A stretch of DNA of 64,000 nucleotides from Gambelia wislizenii (GCA_030847615.1 JAUMIR010000002.1:194477809-194541808); one strand, 5' to 3'. Shown: positions 12,763-24,896, counted from the stretch's first letter. The notes: generated by a model not told the origin, from the sequence alone. Numbers and translations are program-made.

Positions 12763-13152
12763 TGAGTAGTGGTTTGAGCGTTGGACTAGGACTCTGGAAA
12801 ACCAGGGTTCGATTCCCTGCTCAGCTATAGAAATCTACTGGGTGACCTTGAACGACACTCTCTCAGCCTCAGAGAAAGTCAATGGCAAACCCACTCTGAA
12901 CAAATCTTGCCAAGAAATCTCACGATATGGTCGCCTTGCTGTTGTTGAGTGCCTTCATGTCATTTCCAACTTCTAGCAACCCTAAGGCATAGAGTTTTCT
13001 TGGCAAGACTTGTTCAGAGGAGGCTTGCCTTTGCCTTCCTCTAAGGCAGAGAGGATGTGACTTGATGAAGGTCACCCAGCAGGTTTCCATGGCCCTAGTC
13101 TTAGGGTCACCATAAGCTGGAAACAAGTTGAAGGCACACAGCCACTAACACC
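12763..13152 (+). mobile_element. tRNA-headed SINE (ACA-tail type) split by a second copy
   Basis: The head has Pol III A-box-like GGTTTGAGCGTTGGACTA and B-box GGTTCGATTCC (12771-12820). The body runs to 12936 and resumes at 13101 with TAGGGTCACCATAAG and GTTGAAGGCACACA. The interruption is an opposite-orientation SINE of the same family. The tRNA-like head is part of the SINE and not a functional tRNA gene. Confidence 0.85.
12937..13100 (-). mobile_element. Same-family SINE inserted inside the SINE above
   Basis: It reads TGCTGTTGTTGAGTGCCTTC then TCTTGGCAAGACTTGTTCAG on the plus strand, the complement of the SINE 3' half. It therefore lies head-to-head with the first part of its host SINE, and transcripts through the locus could fold into a hairpin. 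Confidence 0.82.
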
Positions 13153-13883
13153 AAAGGCTAGTTTTCCTTTATCTTGACTATTTTCTCTCTACATTTACTC
13201 AAAATATATTTTTACCCTGCCTTATCTATAAAATCACCTCCCAAGGCTGTTTTACAAAAGGATATCAGTAAATACATAAACCTTTTTAAAATACAAGAAA
13301 AAAGTAGAACACACACCAAAACAGGCAAATAAATAAAGCAGCCAGCTGGCAAACAATGCTAAAAGTGGCCTTCACAGATGAACATGCAGGCCTAGAGATA
13401 CCTTACATGGCTTAGGAGCAGGGTCTTATAAACCACAAGCATTTCTCAGTTAAGCCTGGAAATGCAGAGGCAATGGAGCTGTTTTTAAAATGGAAGGATG
13501 ATTGTTTCTCTCTCTGTGTGATCCCTGTCTGTTAACAATCTAAGAAGACACACTGCAGTCATCAACCCTGGTCACTACTAAAGCTACCTTCTTTGTCTAT
13601 GAGAAGCTGCAAGTGGCATCACCTAAATTGGGGGACAGCCCTCCTACTGCAGATGCAACCTTCTTGTGTAAAAAAAATTAGATGTGGCAATACTCCCACA
13701 TCCTTAAAAACTGGAGTGTATCTACATACAGAAAAGTAACCCTTTGTCAGACAGACCACAGTACTCACTGCTAGCGCCTCCCTCCAGTTCACTACCACAA
13801 CAAGGAACATATTTTGGTAGCCCTTATTATTGTACATGGGTGAGAAATTGCAGCAGAGAGGCACTAAAGCAGGAGTTGGAATT
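13153..13883. other. Possible LINE 3' relic, otherwise nothing recognised
   Basis: The segment 13200-13345 (CCCTGCCTTATCTATAAAATC onward, then AAATACATAAACC and AATAAATAAAGC) resembles the degenerate 3' ends of L2-like LINEs found in many amniotes. This is weak similarity only. Confidence 0.35.
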
Positions 13884-13994
13884 GTGTGGCCCTCCAGATG
13901 TTGTTGAACTGAAAGACTCAGCATTCCTCACTCCTGACTATGCTGGCTAGGGCAGATGGAAGTAGCAGTTTATCAGCATCTGGAGAGCCATGTG
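13884..13994. mobile_element. Foldback MITE (CCAGATGTTGT family)
   Basis: It opens with TGTGGCCCTCCAGATGTTGT and closes with the inverse CAGCATCTGGAGAGCCATGTG around a central TATGCTGGCTAGGG. Palindromic copies recur throughout the window. Confidence 0.8.
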
Positions 13995-14009
13995 ATTTGC
14001 ACAGCTTCT

Positions 14010-14240
14010 TGCTGTTGTGTGCCTTCAGGTTGTTTCTGACTTATGGCAACCTTAAGACGAACCTATCAGGAGGCGTTCTTGGCAAGATCTATTCAGGTAG
14101 GGGTTTACATTTGCCTTCCTCTGAGGCTGAGAGAGTGTGACTTGCCCAAGTTCACCTAGTGGATTTCCACAGCCAAGCAGTGATTTGAACCCTGGTCTCC
14201 AGAGTCGTAGTCCAACGCTCAAACCACTACACCACGCTGG
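14010..14240 (-). mobile_element. tRNA-headed SINE (ACA-tail type), near full length
   Basis: On the plus strand it runs from the inverse tail (GCTGTTGTGTGCCTTCAGGT) through CTTGGCAAGATCTATTCAG to the inverse tRNA-like head (GTCCAACGCTCAAACCACTA), with the B box as TTTGAACCCTGG. Confidence 0.9.
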
Positions 14241-14540
14241 TGCTCATTCAATGCAACCATCCCCAGCCTATGAAGGGGGGGGGCATTTAAGCAGTTGGTG
14301 GCAGACAGTCATACCCACGCTAAAGCAACTAACTGCAAACAGCCAACATGGCAGAGCATTTTACAGAAACAAGACGTACAAGTCTCAGATTCTCTAAAAA
14401 GGGGGAACAAAATTGAGCAGGGCCATGTGTATTTAGTGCTTTACAAATTAATCTACTTCTATGAATTTTGCACCAATAAAGTCTGAAATTATGTGATCTA
14501 TACAATTGTGCTAATAATGCACAGCAGTATATGGCTGGCA

Positions 14541-14652
14541 TCCTATTAGTCAGGATTAGAGTAGACCCAATCAATAAATTGCTGAATAGCGAATCAACAC
14601 TTAAGTGAATCTCAGATTCATCCAGTCTATTCTAACCAGGACTAATAAGCCT
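14541..14652. repeat. Short foldback repeat (GAGTAGACCCA family)
   Basis: TATTAGTCAGGATTAGAGTAG on the left is inverted as CTATTCTAACCAGGACTAATA on the right. It is the relative of the repeat at 6043. Confidence 0.65.
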
Positions 14653-14700
14653 ACATTCACTTAGTACCTTTCTCCCCACTAACCATGGAATGAGACAATG

Positions 14701-14924
14701 TGATGTCGTGGTTTGAGCGCTGGACTGCAATTCAGGAGAAAAGGGTTCAAATCCTCACTCGGCCATGGAAACCCACTGGGTGACCTTCAGCAAGTCACTT
14801 TCTCTCAGCCTCAGATGAAGGCAAAGGCAAACCCCCTCTGAACAAATCTTGCCAAGGAAACCCAGTGAGGAGTCCACTTAGGGTTGTCTTAAGTCAGAAA
14901 GGTCTTGAAGGCACATAACAGCAG
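14701..14924 (+). mobile_element. tRNA-headed SINE (ACA-tail type), full length
   Basis: The head TCGTGGTTTGAGCGCTGGACT with B box GGGTTCAAATCC is followed by the body AACCCACTGGGTGACCTT, then CTTGCCAAGGAAACCC and the tail CTTGAAGGCACATAACA. Confidence 0.9.
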
Positions 14925-15185
14925 TCATGGAAAGTTGCACTGAGTTCTTGCTCCTTACCACTGGAAGCACAGCTCATTAACTCTCACTGTTTGTCATACA
15001 AGATCCAACTTACCAGTTTCTCAGTTGTTGTCACGCACTGTCTAAACATATTCAAGCCTACCTGTTTAGCCAGAAGGGCCAGAAAGTTATTGGACAGAAA
15101 TATGAACATACTGACTTCTATTTCCTGGAACCACAAGGAGAAATTAGTAGTGATTCCCAACTGAATTGGGATCAACCTCTCCTGC

Positions 15186-15582
15186 ATCATAGAATCATAG
15201 AATTGTAGAGTTGGAAGGGCCATCCAGTCCAACCCCCTGCCATGCAGGAATACACAATCAAAGCATCCCTGACAGATGGCCATCCAGCCTCTGTTTAAAA
15301 ACCTCCAAGGTAGGAGACCCCACCACGTTCCGAGGAAGTGTGTTCCAGTGCCGAACAGCTCTTACTGTCAAAAAGTTCCTCCTAATGTTGAGATGGAATC
15401 TCTGTTCCTGGAGCTTGCATCCATTGTTCCGTGTTCTAGTCTCTGGAGCAGGAGAACACAAGCTTGCTCCATCCTCAATGTGACACCCCTTCAAATATTT
15501 AAATAGGGCTATCATATAGCCCCTTAACCCTCTTTTTTCCAGGCTAAACATACCCAGCTCCCTAAGTCTTTCCTCATAAGAG
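15186..15582 (-). mobile_element. CR1 LINE 3' fragment
   Basis: The minus-strand translation carries the CR1 ORF2 carboxyl end ([19 protein letters not shown], then LFKYLKGCHIEDGASL). The 3' terminus at 15186 shows the ATAGAATCATAGAATTGTAG signature. Confidence 0.93.
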
Positions 15583-15876
15583 GAAAGTTTAGCCCAGGGA
15601 GCATACAGAATTTTAGGACAGTCTCCCACTCCAGTGTTCAAAGCAGGGCAAGATTTCAATGAAAACTGTAGAGCACTCACTGGTACTGCAGTCTTTTATT
15701 ACCTAGACATCCAAACTCCAAAGAGGTGTAACCAGTCAGAAGCTTGGAGGAAAGGGAAAGAGAAAGGAATTAAGCTTGTTTCAAATTCCCCAGATTGACA
15801 GAATTTCAATTTCAACATGTTTACTATTTTTTTAACTATTACTACAGCTATTACTACTAGTAGTGGCAGTGCAATA
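15583..15876. other. No recognisable feature
   Basis: AT-rich, with a short TTACTACTAG-type simple tract next to the MITE. Nothing else is seen. Confidence 0.4.
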
Positions 15877-16114
15877 CAACCTCTGTATCCACTGATTCAT
15901 TATCCACTGATTCAATTATCTATGGGACACAAAGCAGCACACCTACCATAGTCTTCCTAGAAAATGTGTCATCTCTAGCCATTTTCTAGGTCCTCCAAGG
16001 AAACTCTATGGTAAGAAGTCCCATTATTTTCAATGGTGTTCGTTATCATCCACAGTTTTCGGAATCTACGACCCCCTCCCGAACCAATCCCCAGTGGATG
16101 AGGGGGTCCTACTG
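15877..16114 (-). mobile_element. Tigger-like MITE, subfamily A, 238 bp
   Basis: Inverted ends CAACCTCTGTATCC and GGATGAGGGGGTCCTACTG are flanked by TA on both sides. The interior (CCATTTTCTAGGTCCTCCAA) is the reverse of the copy at 478. Confidence 0.87.
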
Positions 16115-16521
16115 TATTATGGCTTTGATGGATTAAGGGGAAGGGAAATCAAGACCATTCAAAGACGGTGGAGATCAGAGTGCAGGGAAGTACAAAGAAG
16201 AAAATTTTGTGGGTGATGGATTAGTCCCCAAGCAAGGATGATGTCTAGATAGAGCAGTTCCCTGTAAATGCAGGAAGCAGGAGGCAGAATTCCAGGAAAA
16301 AGCCAAGCTGTTGCTCTGTATCTGTCTTGCAAAATACAGGCTAGACTGCAATAGTTAACACCCTTGTCCTTTAGGCTGCTTTCTGTTCCCCCTCCTTTCC
16401 AAATAGTAGCTAAACAGATACAATTGAAGCAGCCAGGGAGGGACAGTAAAAAGGCTGTGCCTACCTAGAAGGAGGGGACAGGCATCCTGTTGTTGTATAA
16501 TTTAGAGTAAGGCTGGGAATC

Positions 16522-16630
16522 ATGTGGGCTTCCAGATGCAGTTGGACTACAACTCCCAGCATTCATCATTGGTTGTACTGGCTAGAATTACTGAGAGTTG
16601 TAGTCCCACTCCCAGTAGGGTCACACAATT
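16522..16630. mobile_element. Foldback MITE (CCAGATGTTGT family)
   Basis: TTCCAGATGCAGTTGGACTA and AACTCCCAGCATTCATC are mirrored by GAGAGTTGTAGTCCC around GTACTGGCTAGAAT. Confidence 0.78.
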
Positions 16631-16711
16631 CTTACACCAGGTTTAAAACTTGCCTAAGTGTCAGCCTTAGTAGTGGTAGAAGAACATGTTGTAAATCCAA
16701 TGTGGTAAATA

Positions 16712-17080
16712 CAAGTTAAGTATCCCTTATCCAGAATTCCAAATTCCAAAATATTCCAAAATTCAAAATTGTCCACATGGGTGGCTGAGATAGTGACACC
16801 TTTGCTTTCTGATGGTTCAATGTACACAAACTTTGTTTCATGCACAAAATTATTAAAATAATATTGTGTATAAAATTATCTTTAGGCTATGTGTGTATGA
16901 CACATAAATGAATTTCATGTTTAGATTTGGGTCCCATTTCCAAGATCTCATTATGTATATGTAACTTCGTTTGCGAAGACAAGCCAGAGAGAATATTCCA
17001 AAATAAAAAATAAAATAAAATAAATCAAAATCCAAAACATCTCTGGTCCCAAGCATTTTGAATAAGGGATACTCAACCTG
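16712..17080 (+). mobile_element. Tigger/MER2-like MITE, subfamily D, 369 bp
   Basis: 21 bp termini CAAGTTAAGTATCCCTTATCC and its inverse AATAAGGGATACTCAACCTG are flanked by TA. These termini are close to the mammalian MER2 family of Tigger elements (comparison from memory). Near 16966-16994 it carries TTCGTTTGCGAAGACAAGCC, which matches the 3' end of the LINE fragment family at 29871. Confidence 0.85.
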
Positions 17081-17234
17081 TACCCAAATTACTGCCATCA
17101 CAATTCCAGATTCCTGACCCTCCTTGCGCATGGCCACACGGATTGAATGTTTTGCACTGGGAAAACAAAGGCAACATATATCTGCACACCTACATTTTAA
17201 AATCCACCACTGGAATTCAAGCCTAAGGAACTAT

Positions 17235-17420
17235 CCGTTTTAACATTTTTATCCCACTCTTTCTCCTAGTTGCTCAGAGTTGTATCCATGGCTCTCACCC
17301 GCTGCCTGGTTCTTCCTCACAACAATCTTGTGAGGTATGTTAGGCTAAAAGATAAGGAGAGGCCCAAGCTTTCCCAGAAAGCTTTTGTAGCTGAATTGAG
17401 ATTTAAACACAGCCTAGGTG
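17235..17420 (-). repeat. Possible ancient SINE relic
   Basis: TTTATCCCACTCTTTCTCC, then CCTCACAACAATCTTGTGAGG and GTTAGGCTAAAAGATAAGG, match a widespread ancient amniote repeat by eye (MIR- or L2-like 3' region). The element is too decayed for firm classification. Confidence 0.4.
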
Positions 17421-18082
17421 AACACACCAAATTGGTCTCAAACATTGGTTTATGTTACAATTAGTGCGGAGTCATTATTCTACACACATAAATGGGCCAG
17501 TTGTTCACATTCGTACACATTAATCACCCAGAAAACAGAGTAGGTAAAAACAGATTTTACAAAATATGAAAACGGGTTTCAGACATTTTGAAGCTGATTT
17601 TTAAAATGGCAGGTACACAGAGGCATTGTTCTTTTCATCAACTAGTTTGCATAGCCAAGGGGTGGGAATTTTGTGAGTTGTAACCCAAAGGATTAACAGT
17701 AAACCTTCCATGGCCAATTTTTAATCTCTTAAAATGTGACCCTGGCTCACAGATTCAAAGGCAATGAGGGACCGAACCAAACCTTAACCCAGAAACTGCC
17801 TCAGGGGCCTCAGGAAGTGAAACAAGTGCCACTCCACCAATGGAGATACACCAGTAGTAGTTGACAATTCAAAGAAATCCCCCCCCCCCTGTAGCTAAAT
17901 GCTCTGCTGGCATCATTCTGCCAGTGGAGTTTAGGGAGTGGAAGACCAAGGCCTCTTAAGGGCAGACATGTGACCTCCATATCTACAGCCCCAATTTTTC
18001 CCCAACAGGCCCAAAGAGCCAATGGGACTTTAACCCACTTTGCCAACCACATCTATATCCTGGTAGCTCAGCAAATACCTCA
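17421..18082. other. No recognisable feature
   Basis: It contains a C run near 17881 and nothing else I can identify. Confidence 0.4.
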
Positions 18083-18178
18083 CACATCTGACAAAGTGAA
18101 CTGTAGCCCCTGAAAGCTTATGCCATAAAAATGAAATGTGTTGATTTTTTAAGGTGTGACAACACTTTGGTGTTTATA
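18083..18178 (+). repeat. Isolated Penelope-like element tail
   Basis: ATCTGACAAAGTGAACTGTAG and CTGAAAGCTTATGCCATAA are followed by TTTAAGGTGTGACAACACTTT. This is the same tail as at 48607-48740 and 42300-42375, where a Penelope-like coding remnant is adjacent in the first case. Confidence 0.6.
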
Positions 18179-18967
18179 CAACACAGGCTGGTGGGGGTAA
18201 AGAAGGAAAAGCCACTCCCTACCTCTTGTCCCACATATGCAGCAAAATGGCTGGGTGAAAAATGAGGTGGTTGCTACATTAGTAGATCTATTCTCCCCCT
18301 CCCCCACCTCAAATAAGCCCAGGCAAAATAATGAACAGTAGGATTGCTTTGGCTGCTAAGGAATGCTTCCCTAGGTAAAGGCTGAACTGTTAGTAAAAAT
18401 GTTGCCTGCCTGAGATTAAGCATTACAAATTTGGCATAATGGTTCCTATTTTGTTCATGGTTCATTATTGTAAGCATTACAATAGAACTGACAACCACAC
18501 TTCCAGGAGCGTGGTGCCATTCGGGATTTTCTATACTCACCAGAATGGTTTTGTACACCCATTTTGTGTACTTTATGACACAAGGATTAATAATTTAAGA
18601 TCTGAACTGGAGAAATCAGATATTTAACTTAGTCCTCAAATGTTGAGTATTTTTACTATCAAACAAATTCATTTAGTTCTCATTCCATGGAAGTTACACT
18701 CATTGCGCCAGTTACTATTAACTTTTAGATGTGAGCAAAGTCTAGGAAACTGGTCTACAAGCAATCATCTTATTTACTGCTCTTGCATAAATATGTATGT
18801 GGGAGAAAGGGACAGAAACTCATATTGTGAAATGAAATACAGTTTATGAGCTTTGCTTGTATAATTAACTACCAGTTATTGTCTCAATCCACAAGCAAAG
18901 AGTAAGCTGTGCATGGTTTTCTAAAAACATATTTGTGTGTTTGTATACATGTGCACACTATGGCCTA
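18179..18967. other. No recognisable feature
   Basis: AT-rich DNA, no supported gene or repeat boundary. Confidence 0.4.
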
Positions 18968-19202
18968 CAGTAGAACCCCCCTTATCCGCTGGGAATTGGT
19001 TGGGGGGGGCTGTGGATACTGAAAACTGTGGATAATAGCAAACACCATCAAAAAATAATGGGAGTTCTGGTTTAAAATACCATAGAGTTGCCTTGGAGGA
19101 CCTAGAAAATGGCTAGAGGACGCAGTTTCTACAAAGACTATGGTAGATGTACTGTTTTGTGTTCTGTGGATAATTGAATCAGTGCATACGGGGGTCCTAC
19201 TG
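18968..19202 (+). mobile_element. Tigger-like MITE, subfamily A, 235 bp
   Basis: CAGTAGAACCCCCCTTATCC and its inverse GCATACGGGGGTCCTACTG are flanked by TA. The interior matches the copy at 478. Confidence 0.87.
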
Positions 19203-20956
19203 TACAGTATATCCTATTTCAGTCCTGACTAGAGTGAGTGGGGGGGGGCTTCTTTATGGAAAGCAAGGACTATCATGGAACCACTCAAAATATTCATTAC
19301 AGCAATCTCTTACATTTATTTTAGATTCCAGTGGCGTCCAATGAAAAAGACTGTCCAGCTGCACGTATCCATAGCTTCAGCAGTGATGCAGCCATGAAGT
19401 ACTCTGCTACTAAAAGTAAAACAATGGTCTAACAGTTGGTTGAGCAATTACATCTTTGTGAAGGATGCACCTGAAGTGCAAGTGAGAAATCTGATTTAAC
19501 CCAGTGCCTTTTCTTGGCACATCTGAAAAGTGCCATGACCCATTCCAACCCTGTGCAAGTTTATGCTGTCAATATTAGGCCCCAATATATGATCCACATA
19601 CATCATTTTGCCTCTAGAAATACCATACACATAACCAAGAACACAGACTTGGGTCCAGAGAATGTTTGCTGTACCTTTTCTTCACTAACCATGGAGCCTG
19701 CCTTCCCCAATGTAGTGCTGCTTTCCAGATGTTTTGGATAGCAATTCCCATGGTCCATGATTTCTGCTCCTCCCCATCCACATGCAACAGGTTTTTTACC
19801 AGTGGGTCCCAAACTTGGGATTCCCACAACATTTTGGACTTCCAGCTATCAAAAGCCCTAGCCAGCATGGCCAGGGGCCAGTGATTCTGAGGAAAATATC
19901 CCAACAAAATCCAGGTTTGGGAACCACCGCTCTACATGCTTTTAAGCCAAGGAGGGTCAACCATGGAGTGAGCAGAAGCCAATTTCTCCCCTGGTGGGCT
20001 GCACCATCACATTTTGGTGTGCCAGAAATGAGGCCATGTCACTTCTGGCCACTACTCATGCTGATGGGGGTGGGTGGGTTTTCAGGGGTCTTGGGGCATT
20101 CACAGAAGTAAACTGCTGCATTTGCATGGTTTTGAGCTCATCTAGCCAGTTTTGCAATGAAAAATTGCCCACAAAACCAGGCAATTTTGGGGGGTATTAT
20201 TTTTATTCAACATATATCTTTTATTTACACAAACACAATTTTCTTTGCCAGTATTTTTCCATTAATAATTAAAGTCCACACACATCCAATACTTAAGTAC
20301 CTTACCTCTTACCTCCCCCTTAATTTATTAAACCACACTGCAAATCCGAAACCTCTCTAATACAACATTCTCTGACCCTTTACCATTGTATATTGAGTAT
20401 TGTCTATATTTATTAGTTTAGGAGATCCTCCCCCTTCTCCTTTTCCTTAATTGTTTTTGTCACTGACTGACTACCTTTTTCCAATTTCCTTTAAAATATT
20501 TTAGAACTTTATGCCACTGCTCTTTGTATCTTTTGAATGAATGATCTCAACAATTTTTTAAGGGGGGAGGCTTCAGATCCAAGGGCTGCCCTTTGCTCAC
20601 CTATGCTTTAAGCAGTGGATTAGGTCTACAGAGAAGCCTGTGTAAGGTACTTCCTTGAATTTCTGGGTGATTTGCATTACTTTGCTAAGGGTGTCTGGCT
20701 CACAGTTATCTCAAAATAATTATCACACAGCATTTTTTAAAAAAATCCATGTTCAAGCAAATGTGAGTTAAGCTCTGGTTCAGTCCTAGATACTCAGTGG
20801 GGCAAAGGTAGGGCCTAATTTCTGCAGTGACATAGGGAGCCAGGCCCTGTCCCCAGAATGACATTCAGGAAAAAGCTTCTCCAGTTGTACCTTCATATCT
20901 ACCGGCTGATCCTGATTTACTTTCAGCTTGCAACTACATTAAGCAATCCTTCTTTA
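19203..20956. other. Foldback fragments and a pyrimidine-rich tract
   Basis: Two degenerate foldback-repeat pieces lie near 19712-19770 (CTTTCCAGATGTTTTGGATA) and 19805-19890 (CAACATTTTGGACTTCCAGC). Segment 20180-20560 is unusually rich in T and C. No exon is recognised; the open frames of 60-109 codons overlap these repeats. Confidence 0.45.
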
Positions 20957-21246
20957 AAGCCCTGGTGGCGCAGTGGTTAAATGCCAATACTGAAAGCCAC
21001 CACGTTGCAAGTTCGATTCCAGTGGGCTCCAAGGTTCACTCAGCCTTCCATCCTTTTGTAGGTCGGTAAAATGAGTACCCAGCTTGTGGGGGCAATTAGC
21101 TAACACACATTGGAAACTGTTTAATCCAGTGTAGATGTGTAAATAGCTATTGCTTAAAACAATTTGTAAGCTGCTCTGATAGCCTTGTGGCTGAAGAGTG
21201 GGGTATAAATAAATAAATAAAAATAAAAATTAAAAAAAAAATAAAG
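20957..21246 (+). mobile_element. Sauria SINE
   Basis: The tRNA-like head GCCCTGGTGGCGCAGTGG with B box AGTTCGATTCC is followed by CTCAGCCTTCCATCC, GTAGGTCGGTAAAATGAG and TGGGGGCAATTAGC, ending GGGTATAAATAAATAAAT. This is the order of the squamate Sauria SINE family. The second copy is at 30861. Confidence 0.88.
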
Positions 21247-21556
21247 TGGAAAGGATGTTTACAAGTTGCAACAACAGACTCTGATATGGGGTGGCAGCAT
21301 GGCAATTGTTAGCCCACTTCCTTGGGTAACAAGGCCGTTCCCCCTGACCTGCTGCCCGCCACATGTGCTGGCTGAGGGTTCATGGGAGTTGCAGTCCACC
21401 TTATCTGGAGAGCACCAGGTTGGAGAAGGCAGTATTAGTGAGCTCACTGTTAGAGGTTGGCATCGTGATGGAACAAGGAAGGCAGGAATAAAGTGCTGAG
21501 TGGAGTATCAAAGGATCTGCTAGCAAGTAATTGTAGACACAGGCAGAGGGTAATGA

Positions 21557-21666
21557 CACAGCCCTCCAGATGTTGCTGGACTGCAACTCCTAGCACTTCT
21601 CACCATTGGCTCTCTTAGCTAGTTTTGCTGGGACTTGCAGTTCAGTAGTATCTGGAAAGCTATGTG
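21557..21666. mobile_element. Foldback MITE (CCAGATGTTGT family)
   Basis: GCCCTCCAGATGTTGCTGGA and ACTCCTAGCACTTCTCACC are inverted as GGGACTTGCAGTTC and AGTATCTGGAAAGC. Confidence 0.8.
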
Positions 21667-23192
21667 ATTTTCACCTCTAATGCAGGCAATGCCAAGAGCC
21701 CAAGGATTCCCTGATAGTAGACATTCAAGAATTATGCCTTCTTTAAACTAAATTACAAGCCCCTAACACTCCATCAAATTATTCATCCCAGTCCACTCCT
21801 TTTAATTTCTCTCTGAGCTACAGCTTTGATTTCCACAGAAATCAAAACATCACCCTAAGTAAAAATAATAATAATAATAATAATAAATTAAAAAAATTAA
21901 AAGGAGAGTTCTGTTAAGTATCTGGAAAAAATACAGACAGATAAAGGTTGGCAAAAAGGGGAAGAAGTCACACAACCAATCATGACTTGGAACATTCATT
22001 TCCCCATTAATGCATAACCACTTTTAAAGAGATAAAGGGGAGGGGGATCAAAGATAGCCTTGCAACAGAGACAGGATATCCTTTGTTTGCAAACTCTATG
22101 AAAGTGCCCCTAGTGAATACAGGAACTGTAAACTGTTTTAATGTTTGGCTGTTGGGAGAAACATTCCAGAGCATGTAAGAATGGGTCCTGCTGTCTCCCT
22201 ACAGTTATGGTGTCATGGGGCTGGGCTTCAATCTGCATGTCAGAAACAGTTTTATGAATAAGTGGAGAGAGAGCCCTGTTAAACTGCAGTCTGCATGCTA
22301 ATCAGGGAAACAAGGATTTTTTTTAAAAAATTAAATAAATTCTGAAGTCAGGAGAAGAGATTTCCTTTGCTTGTTGAATCTGTTTACATTTAGTGCATTT
22401 GAGGTTTTTTTTAAAGTGGTTTATAACTATCAGTTAATACTGATGTGTGTTTTTTTAAGGATACACGCATACAGATCAAAAAAAGGAGGCCAGAAGTGGA
22501 TTTGCCAGCAATATGTGCAGAAGGGCACACAGCACCAAGGACTGGATATAAAACAGATTAAACAGGCTAAGCTCCCCATAGCAGTGAGGCACGGAACTAG
22601 ACTCCCCTGCTGTGCGGTAAGCATTTCAAACACCTTGAATCAAACCTGAAATCCTACTTGCTTCTTTTAGACTTCTTGCTGAGCCACAGAAGGGACTGCA
22701 CAAGATGAAAGGGCTGTGAATATTCTGGGTTGACTTGGAGTTTGGCTATTATTAACTGAAACCCCTGGTGTTCACTGAGACAGTTATCCAGCACCACAAT
22801 GCAAAAGGACATGGTCACTTCTCCTCTACCCTGTCAGCATTACTGCCAAAAGACAACCCCCTCTCCTTCCCCAGCAGTGGAGCCTAGGAAATGGATCAGG
22901 CTGCAGGACCCACTACTCACTATATTAAGCAGGAGGATACTACCACCACCACTGCAAAAAATATTTTGGACTATGATAGAGACAGTGCAAAACAATACAG
23001 TCTCGCTGGGACAATCCAGCTACAGTAGGACTGCAGTTAAAAGCAGAGATAAAAAGGGAGTTGGAGAGATGGCGAAGCAGCAGATGATGTCACAATCCCT
23101 GCCAATCAAAAAGCCTATTAGGCTTAAACTGAGAACCGAGGCTCCACTACATCTAAAGCTGCCAACTCCATGGACAGAGAATCTATGATTGT
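21667..23192. other. No gene recognised
   Basis: It contains a (TAA)n tract at 21864-21888. The 129-codon frame at 22799-23188 has no recognisable domain and low likelihood of being coding. Confidence 0.4.
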
Positions 23193-23295
23193 CAAGATGC
23201 TGCTGAATGGCAATTCCCATTATCTTTCACAATTGGGCTCTGCCAGCTGCAGCTGATGGGAGCTATAGTCCAGAAACATCTGGAGGGTCACACAT
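23193..23295. mobile_element. Foldback MITE (CCAGATGTTGT family), degenerate
   Basis: GCTGCTGAATGGCAATTCCC on the left faces GGGAGCTATAGTCC and AAACATCTGGAGGGTCACAC on the right. Confidence 0.6.
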
Positions 23296-24399
23296 ATTCC
23301 AGCCAAGGAGTCAAATTGGCCTGCTTGATTTCATTACCTGCAGGTAACAGGTCCTGGGTCTCAGCCACCATTTTGAAGATAATTCCACTCTTCAACAGGG
23401 CCACCATTCTGCAATCTCAAGTGCAGAACCTAGTGTAATTTAACACTAATCCCTGAGGTTTCAAAATTACAAGGAGACCGTGAAAGTCAATAAGGTCTCT
23501 TTGAACTTGTTAGGCCTCATGAAGGGGATGGGCTAGAATTCCTTGTAACTCACATGCAAAAAGCTACTCAAGGACATGGCACAGGAGTTTTCAAGCACAC
23601 ACCCTGAAACACAAGAGATCCACTTTCACATTCAGGCTTAAAAGAGCATGCTTAAATTAGCTCCCTGGCCACAGGGAGCGTGTGTTCCTACAAACATAGC
23701 AGTGGCATATAAATGAAGATTCCTAATGGGCATCCTCACTAAGATCTCTCTCTCTTATCGTATTCGCATTCCAAATCTTAAATCCTGGAGATTATATCAC
23801 ATAAATCCAAGCAAATATGAAACCTGACCAGAGATGGAGGAAAAAGCACTTAAAACACGAACTCTGAACTGCATACGGTAATGTACAATATGAAAAATAA
23901 ACAATAACACATATGGAAAGGAAGAAGTTCTGCAGCCATTACAGGGGAGAGAAGATCCTGTAAAATGCTGTTTCTCCTGGAAAAGTTACCCTACAGCAGA
24001 GAGCTGGTACATTCCAGCTTGAAGAGAAAAATGCTGATTAAAGGTTTTACATAATATAGGGTGTTTTTCAGGAATCAAAACAAAAGAGATCTTTAACCCA
24101 AAGCTATAACCTTGGCCAAAACAAATGGAAAGAGTTTTCTAAAAACATGGCAATTCTCCATCTTTGTTTAGAACACAAAGAGAAGTGGAATTCTCAGATG
24201 CGTACATTTCCTGCTTTTATTAATATTTATATAAATGCACAGTTCAGGGGCTTTGAACCAGCAGTTGTATTTTTCCCCTAAAAATGAGAGGGTGCTTGAT
24301 TTGCACACCAATCTCACTTACTTAATCTCTGTTATCTCCTGTTCAAATAATCAGATAGCAGGAAACACATACACACACAACCCTCTGCCTAAGATCCTA
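23296..24399. other. No recognisable feature
   Basis: AT-rich, no gene or repeat boundary recognised. Confidence 0.4.
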
Positions 24400-24482
24400 G
24401 AGAGCTGTTGAGTCACAGTAGATCACACTTGAGCTAGATGGACAAAAAGCCTGATCTAATGTAGGGCACCCTCCTGTATTCC
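24400..24482 (+). repeat. Possible LINE 3' tail relic
   Basis: GAGCTAGATGGACAAAAAGCC, then TGATCTAATGTAGGGCA, resembles the common reptile LINE 3' end that reads GACCAAAGGTCTGACTCAG in better copies. Recognised by eye only. Confidence 0.45.
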
Positions 24483-24504
24483 TCAAGAACACTACAAAGT
24501 AGGT

Positions 24505-24603
24505 CATACTCTACAGAAAGAGAAATGGAAACACAAAAAGACTGGAATTTGCCCAAGTCAACTCAGCAAATAGATGATGAACAGACTGCAATTTGGGTCC
24601 TAG
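24505..24603 (+). repeat. Possible MIR/core-SINE relic
   Basis: GAGAAATGGAAACACAAAAAG followed by AATTTGCCCAAGTCAACTCAG follows the order of the MIR core (lowering of the count to GACTTGCCCAAGGTCAC in intact copies). Confidence 0.45.
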
Positions 24604-24896
24604 CCACTGAGTAGTCACTTCAGATGCGATGTTCTTTCCCAACATTAGTACACAAGGAGTAAATACATGCACTTGTGATGTGCGAAAGCCACATGTTTGT
24701 TTTTCCATGTGTACATGAGGCAACACTGAGATTTTCACAAAGTTCAGAAATTACAACACTAACACATTTCCCCACTATGTCTGGGTAGAAAAGAAAAGGC
24801 ATGACTAAAGCAGCACGTTCTAGGATCAAAAAGTGTCATTGTGTAGACAGTCGTGCTTACAACTTCACCCAGCTCAGAATACTGTTTAACCCAGAA

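Noticed and set aside
12763..12840. Possible tRNA gene
   Set aside because: A and B boxes are present but the sequence is the head of a dispersed SINE with a shared body and tail.
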